NCBI RefSeq assembly: GCF_000213555.1
Contig: NZ_GL891983.1
Location: forward strand, 11,807-75,806
Direction of reading: 5' to 3'
Length of the DNA stretch: 64,000 nt
From: Dysgonomonas gadei ATCC BAA-286
Lineage (GTDB): Bacteria; Bacteroidota; Bacteroidia; Bacteroidales; Dysgonomonadaceae
In this document: piece after piece, positions 43,435 through 53,031 of the stretch
How positions within the stretch are numbered: position 1 is the stretch's first letter
Layout: each line of letters starts with the position of its first letter
Position numbers and translations under genes: made by a program
The notes under the pieces: generated by a model
Told to the model about the DNA's origin: nothing
What the model saw: the letters and a program-made list of their open reading frames with translations, nothing else
The model's database searches: none

Positions 43435-43608
43435 TTAATAACAACCGTGAAATTCGTAAGAGTCCATTTCTAACTTTTCTTCAGAATGTCCGTGTCCTAT
43501 ATAAGATTTATAAGTTGTAGAGTTTAAAGTCCACTCCAAATCGAACTCTTCCAACAGGCGAACTATGATATGAATAAAAAGGTTTTTTATGCTTTTGTTG
43601 AGATTCAT
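43435..43608 (-). CDS. Possible small gene or gene remnant
   Basis: A 57-codon open frame, starting MNLNKSIKNLF and ending EFHGCY, with a protein-like middle (RLLEEFDLEWTLNST, then YIGHGHSEEKLEMD). No relative is recognised and no promoter is seen. A second stop-free stretch in another frame overlaps it (43508 to about 43775, no ATG). This may mean a longer gene decayed by frameshift, but chance cannot be excluded in this AT-rich DNA. This is the only gene-like content of the 450-base gap. Confidence 0.3.
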   Translation of the reverse strand: MNLNKSIKNLFIHIIVRLLEEFDLEWTLNSTTYKSYIGHGHSEEKLEMDSYEFHGCY

Positions 43609-43757
43609 CACTATAATGTTTATATGGTTTAATTATAACAGGGTGGGTTATCTCCCTATTATTGTAGACGAATAACTCAAATGCATATTTTAAGAAAAGG
43701 TCTTTTTTCGAAAAAAGTTGATCGAACAGGCATAAGAATAAAGGTATATCCGGTAAT

Positions 43758-43792
43758 AAAAAAAGAGACTCTCATATGAAAGTCTCTTTTTT
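43758..43792 (-). terminator. Terminator of the DUF3868 gene
   Basis: Arms AAAAGAGACT and AGTCTCTTTT around an eleven-base loop, with flanking A- and T-runs on either side. It lies directly before the stop codon of the minus-strand DUF3868 gene. Confidence 0.85.
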
Positions 43793-43793
43793 G

Positions 43794-44858
43794 TTATTTG
43801 TTTCTATATACAACCCGGCATTCTATCCGCCACTGTTGAGGGAACAAATTATCCCGCATATATCTGTATGGATTACCTTGAGCTAACTGCATAAGTTTCA
43901 ACTCACGACCTGTAAAGATGCCTGTATTATTTATGATATTCAGCACTTCTTGCTGATACGGCATATTTGATTGCTTGACAAGCTCTGTCAATCCCGGCCA
44001 ATCCTCTCCTTTAAACTCTGTAAAAAATAACTGATCAGGATAGCTATTTCCGGCTTGCAAGGTTCTCTTGAATGCCAGAGACTGCTCCTTAGTGAGTTCA
44101 TCATTATCCATATAAATTCCATCCACAGACGTGTAAGCAGTAATATAAACACCTATAAGAGTAACATTCTCGTTGGTCATAGCCCAATCGATCAAAGCTT
44201 TTACCTTATCTACTTCCTCCTGATTAGCTACAACAAATGATTTTTTGCCCGAAAGGCGCAAATCGAAAGTAGCGCTTTCGCGTGAAGGATCTGCCGGATT
44301 GGAAAAGATCTCATTTGTGGATGACGGTGCACTGCCTATGAATTCCTGTCTTACGGTAGGTAAAGGCGTCTGCACCTTAGATACCTTTGCGTTAATACCA
44401 TTCTTCAAAGCTTCTGCATAACTGTATAATGGAAATCCTCCAATCTGGTTCAAATCAATCTTCATATCTAATCTCGAACTATTCATCCAAGGTTCGTAAG
44501 AGACTTTAGTCTGATATAATTCGTTTTTTTGACCGGGAGTTTTAGGAAACCTGTATGACCCAACGTCTGCCAGACTCCTGTTAAGCAAATAAAAGCCTTG
44601 CTGTCCTTGTCCTATCAGTACTACATTCGGGAGTGCCAGAGCATTAGAATTTGCCCTTATCAGAGGTGTCAACGTAAGGGAATCGCCTAATTCAACATAG
44701 TAATCTTGCAAATTAAAATAAATGCTTACATATACATTTTCCTTGTCATATTCAAATTCAATGTTTTTGTATTTGGCATTATTATTTTGTTGTGCATAGA
44801 CTCCCTGGTGATAACAAATGAATGCTACCATCAGAAAAATGATAAAAATCTTCTTCAT
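43794..44858 (-). CDS. DUF3868 domain protein with OmpA-like C-terminus
   Basis: A 354-residue exported protein (signal peptide about 1-22, ending VYAQ). The N-terminal part is the DUF3868 domain, with LTLTPLIRANSNALALPNVVL and the block FPLYSYAEALKNG. The C-terminal part (about 220-350) has an OmpA-like pattern: KVKALIDWAMTNENVTLIGVYITAYTS, then a helix EQSLAFKRTL. Proteins of this kind sit in fimbrial gene clusters in Bacteroidales, but none is near here. It is a single gene. Function unknown. Confidence 0.83.
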   Translation of the reverse strand: MKKIFIIFLMVAFICYHQGVYAQQNNNAKYKNIEFEYDKENVYVSIYFNLQDYYVELGDSLTLTPLIRANSNALALPNVVLIGQGQQGFYLLNRSLADVGSYRFPKTPGQKNELYQTKVSYEPWMNSSRLDMKIDLNQIGGFPLYSYAEALKNGINAKVSKVQTPLPTVRQEFIGSAPSSTNEIFSNPADPSRESATFDLRLSGKKSFVVANQEEVDKVKALIDWAMTNENVTLIGVYITAYTSVDGIYMDNDELTKEQSLAFKRTLQAGNSYPDQLFFTEFKGEDWPGLTELVKQSNMPYQQEVLNIINNTGIFTGRELKLMQLAQGNPYRYMRDNLFPQQWRIECRVVYRNK

Positions 44859-45105
44859 ATTTATATATTAGTGTTATAGGTATTTGTCTACACCTTCTAT
44901 AAAGTCTCCACCCTTAAAATCGGGTAATATAAAAAACAGAATATACAAAAGATATTCTTGTATGCATGCTAATATTCAGTTGTCTTGTATTCCGACCTGG
45001 TTTTATGTCCGAAAGGTAATAAAAATATTTCAAAAATTCACTTTGTATAAATCAAATCAGCTATATTTATTGTTATATATCACAGATAAAGTAATTGTAA
45101 AGAAT

Positions 45106-46437
45106 ATGGCAAGAAAGAAAAAGAAGAACTTTGTATTAGATACAAATGTAATACTACATGATTTCAGATGTTTAGACAATTTTGAAGAAAACGATATATA
45201 TCTTCCTATCGTAGTGCTGGAAGAGTTGGACAAATTCAAAAAAGGAAATGACCAGATAAATTACAATGCCCGCGAATTCCTCCGTCAACTGGACGCTATC
45301 ACCGACGACAATCTATTCTCAGAAGGTACTCCCTTAGGAAGCGGGATGGGGAATCTTTTTGTGGAAACAGGTATCAAAGCACAAAGCCAGGTATATGAAA
45401 TATTTCCTGAAAGAATCCCCGATCATCGCATACTGTCCGCCGTAGTAGAGATAACAGAGCGCGATCCGAAAACAAAAACAATACTGGTTACCAAAGACAT
45501 TAATCTGCGGATGAAGGCACGCGCCATCGGTCTGCTGGCAGAAGATTATATCAACGACAAAGTCGTGGATGTATTTATGTTTGAGAAACAACACAAAACG
45601 TTCAAAGACATGGACTCTTCCGTCATTGATAATCTGTACGCCAGTCCGGATGGTATCGACCTCGATGAATTTGATCTGGAAAGTCCTGTTATCGCAAACG
45701 AATGCTTTGTGATGAAAAACGGGAAAAAGAGTGTCTTAGCACGCTACAATCCTTTTAGTAATAAGATAAAGAAGATTGAGAAACAAATAGCGTACGGCAT
45801 ACAGCCACGCAATGCCGAACAAACATTTGCGCTGGAAGTATTGATGGATCCGGAAATAAAGCTCGTGGCGCTGACAGGGAAAGCGGGTACAGGAAAAACC
45901 TTACTGGCTCTGGCTTCGGCCTTGAAGCAAAGTGAAAGTTTCGACCAGATATTGCTAGCCCGCCCCATTGTAGCCCTTGGCAATAAAGAATTGGGATTCC
46001 TGCCCGGCGACGAAAAGCAAAAGATCGCACCATATATGCAACCTTTGTTCGATAATCTTTCGGTAATAAAAAATCACATCGCATATGGAGGCGCAGAATA
46101 CCGCAACATTGAAGAGATGCAGAAGAGCAAGAAACTGGAAATAGAAGCCCTTGCTTATATCCGCGGACGAAGCCTGTCGGAAATGATATGCATTATAGAT
46201 GAAGCGCAAAACCTAACCCCCCATGAGATAAAAACGATTATCACCCGTGCAGGAGAAGGTACTAAAATGATATTCACAGGAGACTTGCAGCAGATAGATT
46301 CCCCATACCTCGACGCCCAGTCGAACGGGCTTGCCTATATGATAGACAAGATGAACGGACAGGATCTGTTTGCTCATGTAAATCTGGTGAAGGGTGAAAG
46401 AAGTAAGTTATCCGAAGTGGCAAGTACATTATTATAA
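45106..46437 (+). CDS. PIN domain-PhoH ATPase (PhoH2-like)
   Basis: A 443-residue fusion of a PIN nuclease domain with a PhoH helicase/ATPase domain. I use the ATG at 45106, which opens directly into FVLDTNVILHDF; an upstream frame adds 74 unlikely residues. The PIN acidic residues are Asp12, with later Glu/Asp in the KTILVTKDINLRMKA region. The PhoH part shows Walker A TGKAGTGKTLLALA and Walker B MICIIDEAQNLTP. Relatives (PhoH2) unwind and cut RNA. It precedes tyrA, which has its own promoter, and is probably monocistronic. Confidence 0.92.
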   Translation: MARKKKKNFVLDTNVILHDFRCLDNFEENDIYLPIVVLEELDKFKKGNDQINYNAREFLRQLDAITDDNLFSEGTPLGSGMGNLFVETGIKAQSQVYEIFPERIPDHRILSAVVEITERDPKTKTILVTKDINLRMKARAIGLLAEDYINDKVVDVFMFEKQHKTFKDMDSSVIDNLYASPDGIDLDEFDLESPVIANECFVMKNGKKSVLARYNPFSNKIKKIEKQIAYGIQPRNAEQTFALEVLMDPEIKLVALTGKAGTGKTLLALASALKQSESFDQILLARPIVALGNKELGFLPGDEKQKIAPYMQPLFDNLSVIKNHIAYGGAEYRNIEEMQKSKKLEIEALAYIRGRSLSEMICIIDEAQNLTPHEIKTIITRAGEGTKMIFTGDLQQIDSPYLDAQSNGLAYMIDKMNGQDLFAHVNLVKGERSKLSEVASTLL

Positions 46438-46451
46438 TTAAAAAGCAGCGA

Positions 46452-46485
46452 TTTGATACAGATTGTACCGAATCTTGTATCTTTG
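46452..46485 (+). promoter_or_regulatory. Promoter of tyrA
   Basis: TTTG at 46452-46455 and TATCTTTG at 46478-46485 with a 22-base spacer. The leader is short (about 20 bases), so tyrA lacks the attenuator found before pheA. Confidence 0.65.
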
Positions 46486-46512
46486 CACCAATTTTAAATA
46501 ATAATACAGGAA

Positions 46513-47295
46513 ATGAGAATTTTGATACTTGGAGCCGGAAAGATGGGTTCTTTCTTCGGCGATGTGCTTAGCTTCGACCACGAGCTTGCTGTATTTGATA
46601 TTGATCCGCAAAAGCTGAGGTTTATATACAATACGGTGAGGATGAGTGATCCAAAAGAAATTGCGGATTTCGATCCAGAACTTGTTATCAATGCTGCTAC
46701 AGTCAAATATACGATAGATGCATTCAAAACGGTACTGCCATACATCAGCAAAGATTGCATCATCTCGGACATAGCATCCGTAAAAACAGGATTGAAAGAG
46801 TTTTATGCAACTGTAGAGCAGCCTTTTGCTTCATCTCATCCTATGTTCGGCCCCACATTTGCCGACCTGCGCAACCTGAGTACACAAAGTGCAATCGTGA
46901 TCTCGGAATCGAGCGAAGCGGGAAAGAAATTTTTCCTTGATCTATATAAAAGTCTGAATTTAAGAGTATTTGAATATACGTTTGAAGAACATGACGAAAC
47001 AATCGCTTACTCTTTGTCTATACCTTTTGCATCCACCCTTGTTTTCACATCGGTAATGAAACATCAGGAAGCACCGGGTACAACATTCAAACGACATATG
47101 GATATTGCTAAAGGTTTGCTCTCGGAAGACGATTATTTACTTACGGAAATCTTATTCAACCCATATACACCTGCTCAGGTCGAAGGTATCCGTAAGGAGT
47201 TGAAGAACCTTCTGGAAATAATAGAAAGGAAGGATAGTACGGCCATGCTCGACTTCCTGACCAAGGCAAGAAAGAATATAGCAGAAAAGGAATAA
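46513..47295 (+). CDS. tyrA: Prephenate dehydrogenase
   Basis: A 260-residue NAD-dependent enzyme turning prephenate into hydroxyphenylpyruvate for tyrosine. The nucleotide fold starts at once: ILILGAGKMGSFFGDVL, then the acidic VFDIDPQKL. SDIASVKTGLKEF and SSHPMFGPTF are family blocks, and the C-terminal helical domain follows without an ACT domain. It is 24 kb away from the pheA operon, whereas some relatives keep these genes together. It has its own promoter and a terminator shared with the gene on the other strand. Confidence 0.92.
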   Translation: MRILILGAGKMGSFFGDVLSFDHELAVFDIDPQKLRFIYNTVRMSDPKEIADFDPELVINAATVKYTIDAFKTVLPYISKDCIISDIASVKTGLKEFYATVEQPFASSHPMFGPTFADLRNLSTQSAIVISESSEAGKKFFLDLYKSLNLRVFEYTFEEHDETIAYSLSIPFASTLVFTSVMKHQEAPGTTFKRHMDIAKGLLSEDDYLLTEILFNPYTPAQVEGIRKELKNLLEIIERKDSTAMLDFLTKARKNIAEKE

Positions 47296-47316
47296 TTAAT
47301 GAGAAAACAATATGAG

Positions 47317-47346
47317 CTGCATCTTGAGAAATCAGGGTGCAGTTTT
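47317..47346. terminator. Bidirectional terminator between tyrA and the GT-C-like gene
   Basis: CTGCATC at 47317-47323 pairs with GGTGCAG at 47336-47342 (one G-T pair), followed by TTTTT. The stem overlaps the end of the minus-strand gene. Confidence 0.6.
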
Positions 47347-48660
47347 TCGTTTCAATCTATACCGGTAATATTGCAATGCATTCAGTAATACCGATGTAAC
47401 CATCAGTATTTCGAACGGATAGCTGAACCGTGAATTTGTCCCGTATGTAGCAAAAGCCTGAAGGAGCGAAGCAAATAATATAATCAAGGATATAATTGCT
47501 TCGGGCGTCAACTTCCTTCTGCGTATAGCAACTACAATATTGTAAGGGATAAGTAATACAAAAAGAATTTTCACCAGTTGCAGGACAATACGCCCCGTAT
47601 AGCACACATACATAACTACAATATGCGACTCGGGTACAGAGAAACTATAAACCTCCCAATAAAGCGAGGTTTTCCAAAAATCGCGCCACGAGACAAGTAC
47701 CTGTTCAAGATAAAGCCCCGGATTCTTTTTAATAGTAGCAATACTGTAATCGTACATTTTTTTTGACAAATCGGGGAATGATAAACCTGTGCGGGCTTTC
47801 AGCTCGGGATAGGCCTCCCAGATAGTCATAGCGATTTCTTTATCTTTAGGGTTTTCGTATCTGTATCTCACATATACATTTCCGATTTCCCTGTATTCTT
47901 CAGTCGTATTATCTGCAAACCATACACAATTCTGCGCAATATTGAAACCATAGAAAGTAGAAGAAACGAAAAGACCTGTGTTCAGTTTATTTACATAAGA
48001 CCATCCTAAAAAGACAAATAGAGGTATCAGTAACGTCAAAGCATATTTACGGGTTATAATCTTCAGAGAACTATGATTGTGCAGTACCAGTATTATGAAC
48101 AAGAGGATAGCCAGATAGACATAAAACATCTTTATCAGCACAAGGTAGCCACAGAGCAGAGACAGCCATAAATAGTTTTTCGAACTGCTTTCCTTATCCT
48201 TTATAATACTAAAAAACACATAAAATATAAGCGTGACAACCAGCAATATAAACGTCTCGGTAAGTATAGCGAATTCAAAGAAAACCGAAGGTAGGTAAGT
48301 TGTTCCGAAAAGGGTCATTACCAATGCAATCCTTTTCTCCACATCCATCAGCAATAAGGTCTTATAGCCTGCCACAAGTGTACAGACACCCATTACCAAC
48401 TGGAATATAACCGTTACCAGATCAGACAAACCGGAAAAGCAAAGCAACAGCGGATAGCCGGGCGGCCTCTCACCTTCGTATCCGGCAAGATTTAAACTAA
48501 GAATGCGTTCTGCCAATACCTTGTAATCTTCGCTGTCAGGATATAATGTAATATGCCCGTAAAGGATAGCTATCAATAAACGGACAAATACCGCAACAAT
48601 AACAATCGTTTTTACGGGGTGATTGATACACCACAGCCATATTTTAGTTGTTGATTCCAA
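47332..48660 (-). CDS. Polytopic membrane protein, GT-C glycosyltransferase-like
   Basis: A 442-residue inner membrane protein with roughly ten membrane segments. After the first segment an extracytoplasmic loop carries LYPDSEDYKVLAERIL, in the position where GT-C enzymes (ArnT/PMT type) have an acidic catalytic motif. A large loop before the last segments contains YPELKARTG and DFWKTSLYWEV. Transfer of a lipid-linked sugar is inferred from the fold only. It is divergent from a second large membrane protein. Confidence 0.7.
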   Translation of the reverse strand: MESTTKIWLWCINHPVKTIVIVAVFVRLLIAILYGHITLYPDSEDYKVLAERILSLNLAGYEGERPPGYPLLLCFSGLSDLVTVIFQLVMGVCTLVAGYKTLLLMDVEKRIALVMTLFGTTYLPSVFFEFAILTETFILLVVTLIFYVFFSIIKDKESSSKNYLWLSLLCGYLVLIKMFYVYLAILLFIILVLHNHSSLKIITRKYALTLLIPLFVFLGWSYVNKLNTGLFVSSTFYGFNIAQNCVWFADNTTEEYREIGNVYVRYRYENPKDKEIAMTIWEAYPELKARTGLSFPDLSKKMYDYSIATIKKNPGLYLEQVLVSWRDFWKTSLYWEVYSFSVPESHIVVMYVCYTGRIVLQLVKILFVLLIPYNIVVAIRRRKLTPEAIISLIILFASLLQAFATYGTNSRFSYPFEILMVTSVLLNALQYYRYRLKRKTAP

Positions 48661-48801
48661 ATTATCTGACTTTAAATAACAGACCGGTATGATTATAACT
48701 AACAGGGCCTGATTATGTTCGCCAAGATATTAATATTTTGTGAAAACATTCCCATTAAAACTTTAATACTTTATATCTTTACAGACACAATTTTTATAAA
48801 C

Positions 48802-50553
48802 ATGGCAATAGTACTTATATCGTGGTTCATAATTTTCTTTGTATTATTCACTGCCGGAGATTTTTTTATTTCCATATATAATCTGATTTGCAAGAGAAAA
48901 GAAGTATATTCGGTTCCCGATACAATTCTATTCGGCCTGTTTTTTACAATCATTCCTCTCTCTGTCACCTCTTTCTTTATCCCTTCCAATCATTATATCT
49001 TGTTCGCCTGTATTGCATTATGCATAGGATACTGGATTTGGAAAAGAGAAAGAATAAGTCTGTTATTACAGAAATTGAAAGAAATTAGTAATCTGGCCTT
49101 CTATCAAAAAGTTTTACTCGCATTTCTCTTTTTATCCTTTATCTTAATTGCTGTGTGGGCACCAAACGGTTTCGACGCTATGTCGTACCATTATGCGAAT
49201 ATCCGCTGGAATGAAGAATATCCCGTAACGCCGGGCATAGCAAACCTTGAAGACCGTTTCGGATTCAATTCCAACCTGTTTTTGCTGGATGCCATTTTCA
49301 CACTCAGGCTTTTTCTCGGTTATCCGGTTTATACTGTCCAGTCATTAATCGCCATTCTCATATTCTCGTGGATACTCTTAGAGGTTTTCAGGTCAAAATT
49401 TGAATTGAAACGGGTAATCCTTTTTATCGTATCAGTCGTTTATTTCTATTATGAACATAGGGGCATAAGCGATACATCGACCGATATAATCCCCGGACTG
49501 GTTACGTTTTATCTGGTTGTCAAAATCATTTTATATCCTGAATCTTTCAGGCAAAACTATTTACTATATATCTTCGTTCCTGTTGCTCTGGCCGGATTCA
49601 AACTGTCGGCCGCACCGGTTGCCCTGCTCAGTATTTTCCTTGCTATTGCTGTTATCCGTCAAAAAGAATACAAGCCGTTAATCTTTATCACCTCCCTTCT
49701 ATTCTTATATTTTGTTTTGTGGATGGCACGGACTGTAATTATATCGGGTTACCTCATATACCCTCTTCACGAAATTAACCTTTTCGCTTTCGACTGGCAG
49801 GTACCTGTGGAGACTGCGGTCAAACAACGTTTCCTTATCGGCTATTATGCAAACGAATACATGGCAGAGGCTTTCCGAAACGGGATAGCAGTACACAACA
49901 AATATTATATAATACTTTCATTTATCTATTTGCTTACCGCATCATCTGTCGTCGTCTCCTTATACACAACCTTTAAAAGCAGGAATACAATATACAAATA
50001 TGTACTGGCAACCCTGACACTCTGCTTGTGTTACTGGTTCTTTTTTGCGCACGATTTCCGTTTTGGCAGCGGCTATGTATTCGCGGCCATATTTACAGGG
50101 GCAGCATGTCTATCGGGAAAAAAGACATATTTCTTTCCTCGCTTAAGCATTGCTTCTATATCCTTACTGATCTTGTGGATGACTGTCTTTTCTTTTCGTT
50201 CAGCGTCCTATTACGACGAATGTCTGAAGGATCAGCTGGATGTGACTGAAAAGAGCAAACGCATAACAAGAATATTGTTGCATCCCTACTCTGCCAAAGA
50301 TAAAATGGCCGCGTTAAAAGAAAACGAAGCTGCGGATGAAGACTTTTCGATAAAACAACATAAGTTGAATAATTCGGTCTCCATCGGCATCAGCACCTAC
50401 CCCAGTGGCTGGTATGGCGACAACATTCCTTGTATAGCCAATAAGGAAGGTACGCCGGATTTCTGGACAATCCCGGATATCAGGTGGATAGAAGCAAGAG
50501 GAAATTCAATAAAAAATGGGTTCAGAAGGAAAAGGGAATTTATAAATAAATGA
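48802..50553 (+). CDS. Polytopic membrane protein, possible GT-C or LIC_10190-like family
   Basis: A 583-residue protein with at least ten hydrophobic segments and a soluble C-terminal part (about 490-583). I start at the ATG at 48802; an upstream in-frame ATG would add 29 residues across a promoter-like TTTATATCTTTA. After the fourth segment an exposed loop reads FDAMSYHYANIRWNEEYP followed by NLEDRFGFNSN. Its acidic and aromatic composition recalls GT-C-like transferases and the LIC_10190 group. No function is assigned. Confidence 0.7.
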   Translation: MAIVLISWFIIFFVLFTAGDFFISIYNLICKRKEVYSVPDTILFGLFFTIIPLSVTSFFIPSNHYILFACIALCIGYWIWKRERISLLLQKLKEISNLAFYQKVLLAFLFLSFILIAVWAPNGFDAMSYHYANIRWNEEYPVTPGIANLEDRFGFNSNLFLLDAIFTLRLFLGYPVYTVQSLIAILIFSWILLEVFRSKFELKRVILFIVSVVYFYYEHRGISDTSTDIIPGLVTFYLVVKIILYPESFRQNYLLYIFVPVALAGFKLSAAPVALLSIFLAIAVIRQKEYKPLIFITSLLFLYFVLWMARTVIISGYLIYPLHEINLFAFDWQVPVETAVKQRFLIGYYANEYMAEAFRNGIAVHNKYYIILSFIYLLTASSVVVSLYTTFKSRNTIYKYVLATLTLCLCYWFFFAHDFRFGSGYVFAAIFTGAACLSGKKTYFFPRLSIASISLLILWMTVFSFRSASYYDECLKDQLDVTEKSKRITRILLHPYSAKDKMAALKENEAADEDFSIKQHKLNNSVSIGISTYPSGWYGDNIPCIANKEGTPDFWTIPDIRWIEARGNSIKNGFRRKREFINK

Positions 50554-50621
50554 TTAATTTTACCCTCAATTTCACGAACTTTTTATTCTCTGAGTTTTTA
50601 TAAATCTAAATCAATACTCCG

Positions 50622-52007
50622 ATGTTCGACAACGAAAAAAGGGCTTTTATCGCCATATCACAAGATGCAGAGGTTTGTCTGGTTCCTAAGATGGCAAACC
50701 GTCACGGGCTTATTACCGGAGCCACCGGAACAGGGAAAACCGTTACCCTGCAAACATTGGCGGAGACATTCAGTAAAATGGGCGTACCTGTTTTTGCTGC
50801 CGATGTAAAAGGTGACCTGTCGGGTGTAGCCGCCACTGGAGGCAACAAGGATAGCGTAGTACAGCGCGTAGAGTCGTACCATCTGGCTGGCAAAGGATTT
50901 AAATTTCAGGCATTTCCCGTACAATTCTGGGATGTATTCGGTGAACAGGGAACTCCTATCAGAGCTACAGTAGCCGATATGGGACCATTGCTGCTCAGCC
51001 GCCTGCTTTCGCTGAACGACACTCAATCTGCCGTTCTGACCATTATATTTAAGATAGCAAAAGACGAATCTCTGGCGATAATTGACCTTAAAGATTTGCA
51101 AAAGTTACTCGAATATGTAGGGAACAACTCCAATAAATATACAACTGCATACGGAAATATATCAACGGCCAGCATCGGAGCCATACAGCGTGGATTAATA
51201 ACACTCGAACATGACGGGGCAGACCAGTTTTTCGGAGAGCCTAACCTGAATATTGACGATCTGATACAAACGGAGGGAGAAAAAGGAGTAATCAATATCC
51301 TTGCGTCGGACAAGCTGATGAATTCTCCGAGGGTGTATACAACCTTCCTGATGTGGCTGATGACAAAACTGTTTGAAGTAATGCCGGAAGTAGGAGACCC
51401 TGATAAACCGAAAATGGTCTTTTTCTTCGATGAAGCACATTTATTATTCACAGATGCGCCAAAAGCATTATTGGAAAAGATAGAGCAGGTCGTACGGCTT
51501 ATCCGTTCGAAAGGAATAGGTATATATTTCATATCCCAAACGCCTGCCGATATACCCGATTCTGTTTTGGGACAATTGGGTAACCGTGTACAGCATGCAC
51601 TCAGGGCATATACGCCGAAAGACCAGAAAGCCGTAAAAGTAGCAGCACAAACATTTCGTGCCAATCCGAAATTCGATACGGAAACCGCAATCTCCGAACT
51701 GGGAACAGGAGAAGCATTAGTCTCTTTCCTCGATGAAAAGGGACGGCCAAATCAGGTGGAAAGAGCCTATATATTGCCTCCGGAAGGACAGATAGGCCCA
51801 TTAGATGCAGATGTAAGAAAGAAAATGATAGCCGGTTCATTGCTTTACAGGCATTATGCACAGGTACAGGACAGGCAATCGGCCTACGAAATCCTTACCG
51901 AACGCCTGCAAGGCACATTGAGCGAAAGGAACAGGCAGCACAAGAAAAAGCCGATGCCAAAGCTCAAAAAGAACAGGAAAAAATACAGAAAGAACAAGCA
52001 AAAATAG
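50622..52007 (+). CDS. HerA-like / DUF853 family ATPase, frameshifted near its C-terminus
   Basis: A 461-residue P-loop ATPase of the HerA/FtsK superfamily (DUF853 type). Walker A is LITGATGTGKTVT (Gly-rich loop at residues 33-40), and Walker B is MVFFFDEAHLLF. The PADIPDSVLGQLGNRVQHALR block is typical. After residue 434 the reading frame gives a basic tail (RNRQHKKKP to KNKQK). The -1 frame from base 51926 instead continues with the usual Ala/Glu/Lys coiled coil. The last 27 residues as read here are therefore probably not native. It starts an operon with the methyltransferase and acyltransferase genes. Confidence 0.88.
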   Translation: MFDNEKRAFIAISQDAEVCLVPKMANRHGLITGATGTGKTVTLQTLAETFSKMGVPVFAADVKGDLSGVAATGGNKDSVVQRVESYHLAGKGFKFQAFPVQFWDVFGEQGTPIRATVADMGPLLLSRLLSLNDTQSAVLTIIFKIAKDESLAIIDLKDLQKLLEYVGNNSNKYTTAYGNISTASIGAIQRGLITLEHDGADQFFGEPNLNIDDLIQTEGEKGVINILASDKLMNSPRVYTTFLMWLMTKLFEVMPEVGDPDKPKMVFFFDEAHLLFTDAPKALLEKIEQVVRLIRSKGIGIYFISQTPADIPDSVLGQLGNRVQHALRAYTPKDQKAVKVAAQTFRANPKFDTETAISELGTGEALVSFLDEKGRPNQVERAYILPPEGQIGPLDADVRKKMIAGSLLYRHYAQVQDRQSAYEILTERLQGTLSERNRQHKKKPMPKLKKNRKKYRKNKQK

Positions 52008-52123
52008 AACGTCAGGAAGCAGTGCAAAAAAAGAAATTCTGGGGAGCAATAGCAACTACGGTTGTAGTTCCATTGGCAAAGCAGGTTATTAACGCCTTCT
52101 TCAAAGGTTCAAAGAAAAGATAA
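51926..52123 (+). other. Out-of-frame C-terminal continuation of the HerA-like gene
   Basis: From AAG at 51926 a 65-codon frame runs to TAA at 52121-52123, encoding KEQAAQEKADAKAQKEQEK and then KKKFWGAIATTVVVPLAKQ. This looks like the true family C-terminus. One added base in the A-run at 51925-51927 would join both frames; a slip of the ribosome at GAA-AGG by -1 would do the same. Sequencing error, real mutation and programmed frameshift are all possible. Confidence 0.85.
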
Positions 52124-52134
52124 AAAACAGATTG

Positions 52135-53028
52135 ATGCAATTATTACAACCTCAGCACTGGATCGATTACGAACTGATCGACTCGGGAGAATATGAAAAG
52201 TTGGAGAGATTCGGCAAATACATTATACGCCGCCCCGAGCCGCAAGCCGTATGGCGCAAATCATTACCGGAAAAAGAATGGGAAAATATACCGGATGCCA
52301 TATTCAAAAGGGAAAAAGGAAAAACTTCTCAGGATGGTAACGACAAGGGTGTATGGACTCAAAAAAAAGGAATGCCAGACCAGTGGTTCATCAATTATAA
52401 GTATAAGGAAATGAACCTTAAGTTTCGTTTGGGACTGACCTCTTTCAAGCATGTCGGCATATTTCCCGAACAGGCCGAAAACTGGAATTTCATCTACGAT
52501 ACAATCAAAGAAATAAAAACAGAGGAGCCTAAAATCCTCAATCTCTTCGCATACACAGGCGGAGCCTCTATTGCAGCTAAGAGTGCCGGAGCAGATGTTA
52601 CACATGTGGATTCGGTGCGGCAGGTAATTACTTGGTCACGTGAGAATATGGAAGCTTCGGGACTGGACAATATCCGCTGGATAGTGGAAGATGCCCTTAA
52701 ATTTTGTCGCAGAGAGGTAAAACGCGAAAAGAAATACAATGGTATAATCCTCGACCCTCCCGCTTATGGCCGGGGACCTGACGGTGAAAAATGGATATTG
52801 GAAGAGAATATTGCCGAACTGATGGAGCTATGCCGTGAACTATTGGCTGAGAAAGATTCGTTCCTTATACTCAATCTCTACTCGATGGGATTCTCGGCTG
52901 TCATTGCTGAAAATCTGATAAAGGATTATTTTCCGGATGTAAAAAATTGCCAGTTCGGTGAACTTATTGTTCCGGAAAAATCGGGTAAGAATCTTCCGCT
53001 TAGTGTGTATGCCCGTTTCAAGAAGTAA
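52135..53028 (+). CDS. Class I SAM-dependent methyltransferase (RlmI-like)
   Basis: A 297-residue methyltransferase resembling 23S rRNA cytosine methyltransferases of the RlmI/COG1092 group. The SAM site is LNLFAYTGGASIAA near residue 136, followed by VTHVDSVRQVITWS and the catalytic-type GIILDPPAYGRGP. The N-terminal PUA domain of RlmI is missing, and an N-terminal beta-rich part (about 1-120) takes its place. The ATG at 52135 is used. It lies 11 bases after the HerA-like continuation and 3 bases before the acyltransferase gene. Confidence 0.87.
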   Translation: MQLLQPQHWIDYELIDSGEYEKLERFGKYIIRRPEPQAVWRKSLPEKEWENIPDAIFKREKGKTSQDGNDKGVWTQKKGMPDQWFINYKYKEMNLKFRLGLTSFKHVGIFPEQAENWNFIYDTIKEIKTEEPKILNLFAYTGGASIAAKSAGADVTHVDSVRQVITWSRENMEASGLDNIRWIVEDALKFCRREVKREKKYNGIILDPPAYGRGPDGEKWILEENIAELMELCRELLAEKDSFLILNLYSMGFSAVIAENLIKDYFPDVKNCQFGELIVPEKSGKNLPLSVYARFKK

Positions 53029-53031
53029 GTG

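Noticed and set aside
44884..45105. N-terminal extension of the PIN-PhoH protein
   Set aside because: The extra 74 residues have no family counterpart and the ATG at 45106 opens directly into the PIN domain.
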